Shown here piece after piece: positions 54,353-64,000 of a DNA stretch of 64,000 bases (position 1 is the stretch's first letter; each line of letters opens with the position of its first letter). The translations under genes and the position numbers were made by a program. The stretch spans positions 3,406,986 through 3,470,985 of the forward strand of contig NW_023504022.1 of assembly GCF_014529535.1 (NCBI RefSeq), written 5' to 3'. The notes under the pieces are model-generated. The model was given only the letters and a program-made list of their open reading frames with translations, had not been told where the DNA came from and did not search any database. The stretch comes from Bradysia coprophila (taxonomy: Eukaryota; Arthropoda; Insecta; Diptera; Sciaridae).

Positions 54353-54689
54353 AGCTCAAACGACATTGAAAATGATCTATTACCTGGATCCAACTTAGTT
54401 ACGGGATGCGTGCTCCGGAATTTGTTTCTTTTTGATAGTCAAAATTATCAACGAAATGTGTGTTCCTATTGCATGCATGACTTCTCCGAAAGATGTTCGT
54501 CGTGTTGGTAAAGTAAGTGCAACTGACCTAACATTGTTGCGCTGGTATTTGCATAATTATTTGAATAATAAAACGATATTTCTGCGGTGCATCAGCTTGC
54601 GGGGTTCCGTCATATTTTAATAAATAAAGAAACATTCTTCTGTGGCTTCGACAATCCATAGAGGGATTCTTTTGAAAAAAAAAAAGTCC

Positions 54690-54870
54690 GACCGAAATCG
54701 GACGCATTTTCTATTCGGACTCCTGTGGCTAGTGTGGGTTGATCAAAAACCGAAAACATGCACTTTTCTTACAGAAATGTCTCCAGTTACACGAAACGTA
54801 TATTGTCGTGGTCGTGGGGTGTGTCATTAGAAAGATAATTGCATATACCTCCGGGCAAATAGGGTCTTAT
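54690..54870 (+). repeat. Dispersed repeat X, copy 1
   Basis: Shares AAAACCGAAAA, CACTTTTCTTACAGAA, a GTGTCATTAGAAAG block and GGGCAAATAGGGTCTTA with 57105-57245, and in reverse with 57300-57560. Non-coding. Family unknown. Confidence 0.65.
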
Positions 54871-55029
54871 TGGGTTTGAAATTCATCCACACTGAAATAT
54901 GTGTAGTGAAAGTCATGGGTCTTACGAATGATAAACACTCTAAAATGTTTGTTACACACTGTTCACTACCTACTATGATTGAAAATACAATAAATGTATG
55001 ACCAAAAACCTTAAGTACAGAAAATGTTT

Positions 55030-55580
55030 GTCACACTTTGTTCATTCCTTGATGCCACGATAACTTGAGTAATTCTAAGCGGATTTCAAAAAAACTTTTT
55101 TTTTATCGACGAGGAATTAAATTCCTCAGATCAAGTTCGAAGATGAACTATAAGAGACGGGTGATCTTAGAGATATTCTCAAAAGAATTTTTGTCTTGTC
55201 GCTTGATAACACGAATACTCGAGTAATTCCTAACGGATTTCCACAAATTTCTTTTTATTCGAAGGGGAATTAAATTCCTGAAGTTAATTTTGAGGACGAA
55301 CGATTGATCTTAGAGATATTCCCAAAAGAATTTTTGTCGCGTCGCTTGATAGCACGATAGCTTGAGTAATCCTCAACAGATTTAAAAAAAAGTATTATTC
55401 GACTAAGAATGAAATTCGTGAGGGTAATCAGATCATCATCAGTCTATATAGTTCACTTGTCATACGGAGTAATTTTCGACAGCTTTCCAAAAACGTTTGT
55501 ACTGAAATTACTCGGGCTAAGTTCGTTAATCGAAAGACTGGAGTAATAATCTGCGGTTTATTCCGAAAAAACTTGCTTTT
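55030..55580 (+). repeat. Tandem ~145-150-bp modules, CCGT-like
   Basis: GAGTAATTCTAAGCGGATTT at ~55069, GAGTAATTCCTAACGGATTT at ~55220 and GAGTAATCCTCAACAGATTT at ~55365, with weaker copies near 55469 and 55533. Each is followed by a T-rich stretch, GGAATTAAATTCCT and a TTCGAAGATGAAC-like motif. They resemble the modules in the CCGT elements at 16.7-19.5 kb. Confidence 0.65.
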
Positions 55581-55861
55581 TATGCTAGAGAAAAAAAAAT
55601 AACGAGCGTGAACTTTGCGGCCAGAGCGAAGCGAGGGCCGTATTCACACGAGTTTAAATTTATTCAGCAGTTTAGCAACAAATACGTCCTCATTACAGCG
55701 TCTTTTAGCAGACACAGTAATATCGAAGCATCTTTTGTTTGAAAATGTAGAAAAAAGCAAGGTTCAGAACCTTGAAAATAAGCTCCCTTTGTTTATTCTG
55801 AAATTTCATTTTCAATACAATAAAAGGAGCGAACAATTACAAAAATCTATTGAGAAAATAT
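55581..55861. other. Spacer upstream of the RTE insertion
   Basis: Contains GGCCAGAGCGAAGCGAGGGC and an 82-codon open frame with no recognised family. Not called as a gene. Confidence 0.35.
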
Positions 55862-55871
55862 AAGTCAGTCA

Positions 55872-57052
55872 GTCAAATTACGAGACAAAACAGGAACGAT
55901 CCAAACGGATCGAAATGCGATATTAAACATTGCAACAGAATTTTATGAGAATTTGTTTTCTTCAGCAAGACAGAGTCCAACGGAAGAAACCGAAGATAGA
56001 CCAATAATAAGAAACGTGGGATCGGAGGATATGCCCGACATAACTGTTGATGAAGTCAAGGCCGCAGTAGCCGAGATGAAAAACAAAAAGTCTCCCGGAG
56101 AAGATGGTGTTCCAGTGGAAGCCATTAAACTAGGTGGAGACTCCTTATTAAAGGCAATCACGGCTTTGTTTAATCAATGTCTCCAATGGGAAGAAGTACC
56201 AGAAGCCTGGGAAAATGCGGTAATTACATTGCTGCATAAAAAAGGAGACATAACAAAGCTGGAAAATTACCGACCCATAATGTATATCTAGGACATAAAC
56301 TGAAGTTAGGTCTGGACAACCAAACTGCAGAAATAAGACAGAAGTTCTGTGTAAACTCAGTTGAGAAAGAATTGGAGAATCGAACGTGAATTTCGATAAA
56401 GGAAAACTTCTGGCGCACCACACACAGTGTCACCATTTTCTATTACACTCTCTTTGGCCACGTTGAACTCAACAACTAATTCGCTAATTTAATGACGTGA
56501 TAATAACGTACCTTGCATTCGCTAAACGTGTGTGTTCCGGATTGGTCTTGCATGGGCAGCGTTCGGAAAACTCAGACTAATTTTCAAAAGTCTGAAACGC
56601 AAAGTTTTCGACACTTGTGTCCTTCCAGTGCTCACTTATGGAGCGGAAACGTTAACTTTAACGAAAGCATCCGAAGATAAATTGAGAGTGGCACAAAGAG
56701 CCATGGAACGGAGTATGCTTGGAATAACACTCAGAGACAGAATGACGAATCAATGGATTCGACAACAGACCAGGGTCGTTGATGTCATGGAAAGAATAGC
56801 ATCTCTGAAATGGAGCTGGGCGGGACATGTTGCAAGAAGGACAGACGAACGTTGGACCAAAAAGATCATGAACTGGCGACCATATAAAAGACGAGCTATA
56901 GGTAGACTACTAGAGAGATGGACAAACGGAATTAAGAATATTGCAGGTACAAACTGGCAGCAAATGGCAATGGATCGTACGAAATGGAAAGAAGCTGGAG
57001 AGGCCTACATCCAGCAGTGGATAGAAACAGGCTGAAAAAGAAGAAGAAGAAG
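55872..57052 (+). pseudogene. Internally deleted RTE-like LINE with target duplication
   Basis: From about 55875 the frame reads ATEFYENLFSSARQ, then EMKNKKSPGEDGVPVEAIK, LFNQCLQWEEVPEAWENAVI and HKKGDITKLENYRPI: the start of an RTE-type RT. It then jumps straight to GHKLKLGLDNQTAE, so the catalytic core is deleted. About 190 bp of foreign sequence (56338-56528) interrupts it before RIGLAWAAFGKLRLIFK and the C-terminus ending QQWIETG. The (AAG)n tail and the direct repeats AAGTCAGTCA (55862-55871 and 57053-57062) mark both borders. A sister of the copy at 50.3-51.0 kb, dead. Confidence 0.85.
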
Positions 57053-57104
57053 AAGTCAGTCAAGGGACCTGACCCACCCATAAGGTGGGGCCAAGTTGAA
57101 GTGT

Positions 57105-57245
57105 TCAACCGAAATAGACTGAAAACCTGTACTTTTCTTACAGAAATTTCTTGAGATACACGAGCCGTACATGGTGGTATGGGGTGTCATTAGAAAGGAA
57201 ATTTCATGTTGTTTCAGGGCAAATAGGGTCTTACGGGGGTTTGGA
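57105..57245 (+). repeat. Dispersed repeat X, copy 2
   Basis: CTGAAAACCTGTACTTTTCT, GGGTGTCATTAGAAAGGAAA and GGGCAAATAGGGTCTTACGG match copy 1 at 54690-54870. Confidence 0.6.
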
Positions 57246-57299
57246 AGCATCTAAGTGAATTGTTTCAGTGCTCATATTTCATCGCAGATGCTACAAAGC

Positions 57300-57560
57300 T
57301 TCTGTAAGCGTATACCTGCCCGAAAGTTTATCCAATTACTTTTTTAATGACATCCCGCACGACCCTGTATGGCTCGGATACCTGAGGAATGTTCTGTAAG
57401 AAAAGAGCATATTTTCGGTTTTTGATCACCTCCACACAGTCCAGCCACACAATCTTCGAAGAATTTTTTTGAAAGTGGTTTTGGCTTATCGGGTCGAATA
57501 CCTTTCTGGGCAATCGCAAAACCTTCCACTGGAAAATTCGTCCAACTTCGGTCGGCTGTT
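57300..57560 (-). repeat. Dispersed repeat X, copy 3, inverted
   Basis: The reverse complement carries TTTTCTTACAGAACATTCC, CGAGCCATACAGGGTCGT and GATGTCATTAAAAAAGTAA, corresponding to copies 1 and 2. Short open frames here belong to the repeat. Confidence 0.55.
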
Positions 57561-58177
57561 GTTTTTCAAAAGAATCTTTCGAAATAGCACGGTGTCGAAG
57601 AGAAACGCCATCGATGTAACACTTAATAATTTTCATTTTATTTTCCAACATCAATTTCACCGCCTATCCCATTTTTATACCCTACAATCACAATTGCAAT
57701 AAAGAAAAAGAAAAAGAAAAACAAATCCATTCCAGTACGCGGAATCGAATACTAAAACACTAATGCAGTCTGGAAGGAACCAAAATTCAAAATAATACTT
57801 AGAGATTATACAAAGTGGGTCGTTCGGTTTCGTTCAACAATTCATTTTCATTTCGCCCATAATTTGCGAACCGATGCGATGCCTCGCATCATAAATTCAG
57901 TGAGAACATTCCACTAAGAGTGTAACGATGCAACAATGTCAGAGAAATTAGTCTGGAATCAATATCCCAGGTGCTTTGCTAAGTGCAATGTAAAACCATT
58001 TCCAAACTCATATCCCCATGAAACGAACGACCCACATCAACTGATTAACATCGACCCAACGCATTCACACAAATCCAATCCACAGAATAAATAATTGTTT
58101 CCGTAAAATCATCTTCAACCACCACATATGCAATGGAAGCCGATGGAATATCGGCCACCACAACGACACGTCGGACT
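57561..58177. other. 3' flank of PI4KA
   Basis: Contains an AAAAAG-type simple repeat near 57703-57722 and AT-rich sequence. The PI4KA 3' UTR should lie at the right edge. No other gene is seen. Confidence 0.4.
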
Positions 58178-61100
58178 TTAATAGGGGATCTGATTTTGGT
58201 AATACTGAATCATGTCGTACGTTCGCGTACGGAAATTTTGGAACGAATTCCGGATAATGGCCAGCATATGAGCGGACGCTTCCTTGTTGTTCTTCGTCGG
58301 AGCGAAGCGCTGTTTCAGAAGTGTTATCGTTTGACCACGGAAACAGGGCAGTCCAGTGTCCAGCATTAGACTAACTAATGTCACAATAGCGTCCTGATAC
58401 GGCCTGAGAAGGAACGCAAATCATGTTCAGTGACACCTAGTTGCTGTCTGATTGCAATGATCAAAACTCACCTAACGGCCAAAAATGCCTGAACGCACAG
58501 CTCACAGAACCATTTAAATGCTGGCGCCTCCATTTTTCCGCCCATTATCATAACCATTTCATCTGTCAGCTTTATGTCCGGTTCGAATCCAATGTTACCG
58601 CCAGGCGACGACTCGAACATAAAACCGAAATCTGAGAACGAAGATCGATTTCAGATCCATTGCTTGGATGACGATTTTTCATGTCTTTAACTCACCGATG
58701 TGTATGATGTGTCCGTCGGTGTCAATCATAATGTTTCCGTTATGTCGATCCTTGATCTGAAGAAGGTAACCGATGACCGAATAGGCGGCCATTGACTTGA
58801 CGAAATTACTTCTGGCAGCTTGGAACTCTTTCGAACTTTCATCGCCGTATTGGTGCAAGAAGTACTCGTACAATCCCGAATCCGTTTGTCGTCCCAACTG
58901 ATCGCGAGACTTTGCATTCGGAACGCATTCAATGACACCGCACTGCACAGGAGAAAATAAATTTCGAAATTCATTGGCTTTTAAGGTGGAGATGGAACGT
59001 TACCCCAGGTGCAGTGGCCACAACTCGATACGGAAAGAGGAACATTTCAAGTCCGACTTGCTGGAAAATGTTCTTGAAAATCGTAATCACTTGCAGTGCA
59101 AGCATATCCTGTCGCACATCGTCACCGACTTTGAATATGGCTGCTTGCCAGGACTCCACACCCAATGAAATACTCGGCTGTTCGACTGCCGATGACTGTA
59201 ATGAAAATGCGGAATTAGAATTGAATCGGACAGGCTCCATTTCAACACTGAACCAACCGGATTGTTGGACACATCCATAGCCATCGTTTCGAGTTCGGAT
59301 ATTCCACAGCGATACACACGGAACCTTGCCAAGTACGGTGCTTTGGCTGCACTTTGCATGGGAGTTCCACTATTGTAATCAATGTCCACCACCATTGCCT
59401 CGGGATTAGACGGTAGATAGCAGCCCGATTGCACCTTGATCTTACTCAACGCCTCCAGGCAAGCCTTCTTTCTGGGTTGTCCTTTAGCGAATGAACGAAT
59501 GTCACCGGACACAGCCGTAATTTTGCCGAAGAAATCGAATTCACGTTCGTAGAACCGCTTCGCTGCACCAGAGAATGACGAGATTATGTTTTGGCACAAC
59601 GATTCCAGATTGTCGTACAGAATGGGATCACGATGCAGTTGATCTTCGTCCATGAACATGTTGGTTTGCATGTTCCAAATCAGTTGATGCGCCACGATTT
59701 GCGAGCGCTTTGAAATGTGTTTGATGAACTCGGTAACGTAGCCCATCTGAAAGTGAATCGTTTTTGTCACACGTGGAAACATCGCAGAAAGAATGTTTTA
59801 CCGTGTCGTGACGCAATGCCTGTACCAGTTGCGGAATGTATGGCAATACAGCTTCTGCCTGATAAGACGACAACGTTTTGACGGCATACTGAGCCGTCAG
59901 AGGATGAGTGGGAAACTGGCGTGAAAAGTAAGACATAGCTTGAATGGGTCCGACTGGTGCCCATGACAGCATGTACACAAGTTCCGGCAGTTCGTTCAAC
60001 AATGTCTTGGTAGTGACCAAATATTTGAGAGCCTCTGGTATATGAGCCACAGCAATTGGATTCGTCAGCACCAGACGCGTTACTTCATCCTCAATGGACT
60101 CAGCATTTCGAATCCGTTGCGGTAGATAAATAGCTAGCGATGGATTGTACGCCCATGCTAGTCGTGTGTAGTCACGCCATAAATTCAATTTGACCGGACG
60201 TGCACGCCATTCGTTGACACTCTCTTCGCCGGGTACAGCGTAATCAGGAGTCGAATTCGGATTGTACCAAGTGATCAGAAATTCTATTTCAACTGCCTGA
60301 AATCAGCAGAATTCAGCTCAATCGCTCCGGACAACATTAGTCCATTCTTCTACTCACCAATAGCTCCAAAATCAAACTCCTCTTCTTCATGTAGTCCTTG
60401 TCGTAGGCATCCTTCTGAAACGGTGATCGCTTCGATCGACTTGACCTTTTCGATAGCGTAGACGTGGAATGCGGAATTGTGTTGTACCATCCACCAGTTC
60501 CTGTGCTGGCCGATCTGGCAACATCACTACCGGCCAGAGATGCGGTGTCGAGAGACAATTTTGTGACCGACAAATTGTTCGTGCTCGGATGGATGTCATA
60601 GTCGCCCATTTCCGACGTAATCAAATGTTTCTTTTCGCTGCGCATCGTCTGCCAGAATTTCAACAAAATGGAAATGTCTTCGAACAGTTCATCGCGACTC
60701 TGAGTCGGACACATTTGTGCACCACAAAAGTAATCCAACGCATGGCTGTAGATGCGTTCACGCAATATATTCCGTGCCAACGATTTCGGTATCGTGTTAC
60801 CCTGCAGCAGTGACAAACCGCATTGCAACAGTTTAAAGCGGCAACCAACGGTTGCTACACTTCGATTCTGTTTACTGTCTTTGACAATCGGCAGACACCG
60901 ATGCAACAGCAAGCAGAACATTTCCACTTTGTCCCGATTGCAATATTTGGCTGTGTCAACCATTTCGGCGATCAACTGGAGCCAGATAGTGTGTGGGGCA
61001 ACAGCTATCGGTTTCGGGACCAGATTCGCTCCTTCGTATGCTGCTAGCGGACTGGTCAGATCGGCCTCTTCGGTGAATAGTCCGATTTTCTTTTCGAATG

Positions 61101-64000
61101 TTGTTTGCCAGGCGTTGACCATTTCCTGAATGAAACACAGTTCGAGGTCTTGCCTTGCAGTCAGTACCCATTGCCAGCATTCGACAGCAGTCTCCACCGC
61201 TGACACAGTAAATAGTTCCACTTGAGAAGAAGCTATCGAACAAATAGATCGTCAGCAGAAAGTTCATTCAATGCAGTGCATGGATTGCATGGACTTACAA
61301 ACAGCGTGAAGCAATTTCCGATTCGTTCCCGGGCATAGAATCAAGTAAGCCGTTGCACGCCACAAAGCACCTCGATGCTTAGCATCACTTCGGTCCCGGC
61401 ATGCATCCCATACTTCTTTCACCAAGCGATCAGCCAATCCTTTCTTATCTTCTTCGCTCAACACCGACAACAGTCCGGATATTTCGCCCGCATATTTGCT
61501 ACGCAGACACAGCACCGACACAAATCTTGGAGTGTCCGAGCTAACGCAATGTGGCCGTTTGTTCGTCAGTGGTACGATGCTCGATTGGATTGACGGAGCC
61601 GAAGAATGTAGAACAGCATCGAATGCCAATGCCAAGCCGCTGTGGTTGTACAAGGTTGGAGTTGGTATTTGATTGGCGTATTCTTGCAGATGACTTCGTG
61701 TCGAATTGGGGGCCCATTTCATAGCTTCGTTGACAATGCCCTGGCAACGATCGGCGAAATCTTTTAGACGGCTCTGTGGAAGAACGAGACCTGTAAGGCT
61801 TCGAAAAAATTTTGCCATTTCAATTCAGACTCACCTCTCTCGCTGGTAAACTATCCATCAGTTGTAGCGTGTAAGGGGTCGATGACACACGCAACGTTGG
61901 TGTCTCCTCATTCGGATCCAATTTCAATGAAAACGACAGCAGCTGCAAAACGTCTGAAATCGCAACACAAATTGAAAGGAATTTGCTTCGACGGGATGAA
62001 TCGCCGTGGTCCTACCTAACATACACCAGAGAACTCGTCTGTTCCACAACAAATGCGGAAACTTGTCGACCAACTGAGACAGATATTGATCGGCCACCAA
62101 TTGGATCTGCTTGTGAATGTGATTGAAGTACACAAGCAGTAACATGGCCTGCGGCTCAAGCACCTTCTCGCGTACCAAATCGTGTGACAGCAAAACATTC
62201 CGGAATTTATCGAAAACCTGGTCGCCGATGCACTTTATGCATTGCCACATTCCCGACTTGTCTTTCTGCAGCGGAATGTCACACAAGTAACTGAGGATCG
62301 ATTCGAGACTCGGCTCTTCGGCATTTTCCACGCGTAAAGTTTCCAACCAATAGACGCTCAACAAGTACGTACACTGAGCGAACGTAAACTTGTGAATGCA
62401 TGCAACCACTTCGGCTGGCGGATGATCGAGCAGGACCAGTATCTGGCTTCGCAGTTCATTCAAACTGACGCTGTCCGACTTGATGGCTGATGTGTAGTGC
62501 AATTCTCGCATCTCGGATCGATGTGCGGTCTGAGATATTAACAGTGGGGATTTGGCAGCGATCTGCTGGACACCTTGATACCATTCGGATGGCCACAGAC
62601 GAGAATTGGTGAATCCCATGACGATGGAGTACAGCCAGAAGTCTTTGAACAGTTTGTGCAGACGAATTTTCGGATTTTTTATCGGTGGTAAACGACGGAC
62701 GAGTATCTGTAGGCGAGACGTTTTCATTTCGTTATTAAAGGTCGACTAATGGCTGTATTGTATTGATCTTACCGCAATGACTGGAATCAGCATTCCCAGA
62801 TTTCCAGCACTTGAGCTAGCTTTCTGCGTTCCAGAGGTGTTATCATACGACCGCTCTCCTTCCAAACCAATCTGCACGAACAACTCCAGCAGCTTTCCCA
62901 GCAAGTCTAGCATTTCAGCTTCGCCCCGAATATTAGCTGCAATATTACCCAGGGCGTTGACAACCGCGTCCGATACGTGGTGGTATTGTTTGCTGTAATT
63001 AAAGGCTCCGATTACAGATGCAACCCGAAAAAAGTTGCAGTTCTCTACGTACCGATGATCCGGATTGGTTGTATAGGATAGCGACGCACTCTGAACCGTA
63101 ACTCTCGTAAACTGTGAATGTGAAAGTAACGGATTAGGTTTAGTATAAGCTTCATGATCTGTGCTGTCCACTTACCATCTTCATAATTTCCTCGAAAACC
63201 TGCGGTTCGCACTGCGAAATTATCATGCATCCGAGCTGGTCAACAATTAAAACATTCTGTTCGGATGGTACCTTGCAGAATCGTTGAATGAAAAATTGGA
63301 GAATGTTCTGCGTAGTTTTTGGTGTGTCTTTCAGGCCGACAGCAACGTGTCCCAACATCACAATGATGTTCAGCGAGACGAGGCTTGATTCGCTACAGAA
63401 AAAGAAGTTTCCGTTAAGGGAGACTGGTCCAGTGCTCTTCGATGACTTACTTCTCCTGCTTTTCGGCTGTGAACAGCCGATTCGAAACATTAGCGACTAA
63501 TGCCGGCACACAATAGGGATCTAGTAGATGTGCTGCTCTCAATGCGATGCTTAGATTCTCAATGGCTGCATCCCGTAATGCTTCGAATGCTGCCTGAGCT
63601 GATTTCGTAATACCGAGCGGTTTGACCGGTAAGTCAACGGAACGCAAATCATTTCCTTGCACTAGAATGTGGTGGATTAAATGTTGGGCGCCTAGGGTGA
63701 TCTTACTGTGAAATTACCCAAAATCTTCAGCGGTGGTGACTCTTTGTCCTTCTGCTGTTGGCTAACAGCTTGTGAATGTAATTTGGCTAGAATTGGACTG
63801 GGATCAACCAAGAAATCTCGGAGGTATGAAATTGACGTGCCAGCGATGTTGGGAAATTTTTGTGCCAATTTGCCGAGTCCCTGAAAGATTACCGGGATGG
63901 AACTTTCATCGGAAAAAAGAATTTAAAAAAAAAAATCACAAACCTCCAGGCACACCATCAACAAAGGCATGTGATCCATAACGATTTTGTGTCCCAAAAC
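58178..64000 (-). CDS. PI4KA: Phosphatidylinositol 4-kinase alpha, 3' part, 16 exons
   Basis: Exons in coding order: 64000-63944 (partial), 63880-63718, 63661-63451, 63392-63176, 63111-63053, 62992-62773, 62706-62016, 61953-61835, 61773-61299, 61220-60358, 60296-59802, 59746-59258 (3' edge approximate), 59195-59004, 58942-58696, 58631-58472, 58403-58178. All phases agree, giving about 1,627 residues of a ~2,100-residue family protein. It makes PI4P at the plasma membrane from phosphatidylinositol and ATP. Superhelical repeats come first ([28 protein letters not shown]), then the accessory helical domain ([14 protein letters not shown]). The kinase domain has [13 protein letters not shown], the catalytic loop [11 protein letters not shown] and HIIHID-FGF with the DFG split by an intron. 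The tail is [15 protein letters not shown]. Catalytic residues look intact. The 5' exons lie beyond the window. Confidence 0.93.

Overview
This window is eukaryotic nuclear DNA, almost certainly from an arthropod and most likely a fly, perhaps a lower dipteran. The evidence is AT-rich DNA, 60-75 bp spliceosomal introns, arthropod-style TATA/Inr promoters, an insect-type ionotropic receptor, a Tre1/moody-like GPCR and very heavy transposon load. There are no operons and no prokaryotic features. The species call is inference.

Host genes. (1) A secreted protein with a WGDC motif at 3.8-4.4 kb, plus a broken 3' copy at 22.8 kb. (2) A complete four-exon ionotropic receptor on the minus strand, 12.2-20.4 kb, whose 5.9-kb first intron is an island of nested transposable elements. 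(3) A possible small three-exon gene at 22.1-22.6 kb. (4) A four-exon class A GPCR on the plus strand, 29.2-33.4 kb. (5) A two-exon secreted C-type lectin on the minus strand, 33.75-35.7 kb. (6) A small Cys-rich secreted peptide at 43.3 kb with its own TATA box. (7) A single-exon ASCC1 homologue at 52.5-53.5 kb. (8) The 3' three quarters of phosphatidylinositol 4-kinase alpha on the minus strand, 58.2-64.0 kb, running off the window; its exon phases join in one frame, with one junction chosen by phase. These genes are unrelated in function and are simply neighbours.

Mobile and repetitive DNA covers most of the rest. The most striking item is a 3,914-bp element present twice (5874-9787 and 24765-28678) in opposite orientation, identical in length and in every segment compared. 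It is bounded by CCCGGGTAAAAA termini and built from several tandem arrays (49-, 36- and 43-bp units) that all carry GGTCTC/GAGACC. Between the arrays sits a stretch that looks like the internal Pol III promoter half of 5S rRNA. A second giant element (38110-42484) is a 4.4-kb fold-back with nested palindromic cores and a 147-bp tandem array; a relative of its core lies at 2 kb. Many smaller fold-back and MITE-like elements (one with an 8-bp hAT-type duplication, one with TTAA flanks, one with TA flanks), a family of elements with CCGT repeats and ~144-bp modules, one long non-LTR retrotransposon (endonuclease plus RT), two RTE-like fragments with clear target-site duplications, and a tRNA-like SINE head complete the picture.

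The regions 4.2-10.0 kb and 22.8-30.0 kb are parts of one old segmental duplication, later interrupted by different elements on each side. No CRISPR array, rRNA gene, convincing intact tRNA gene or viral gene was found.
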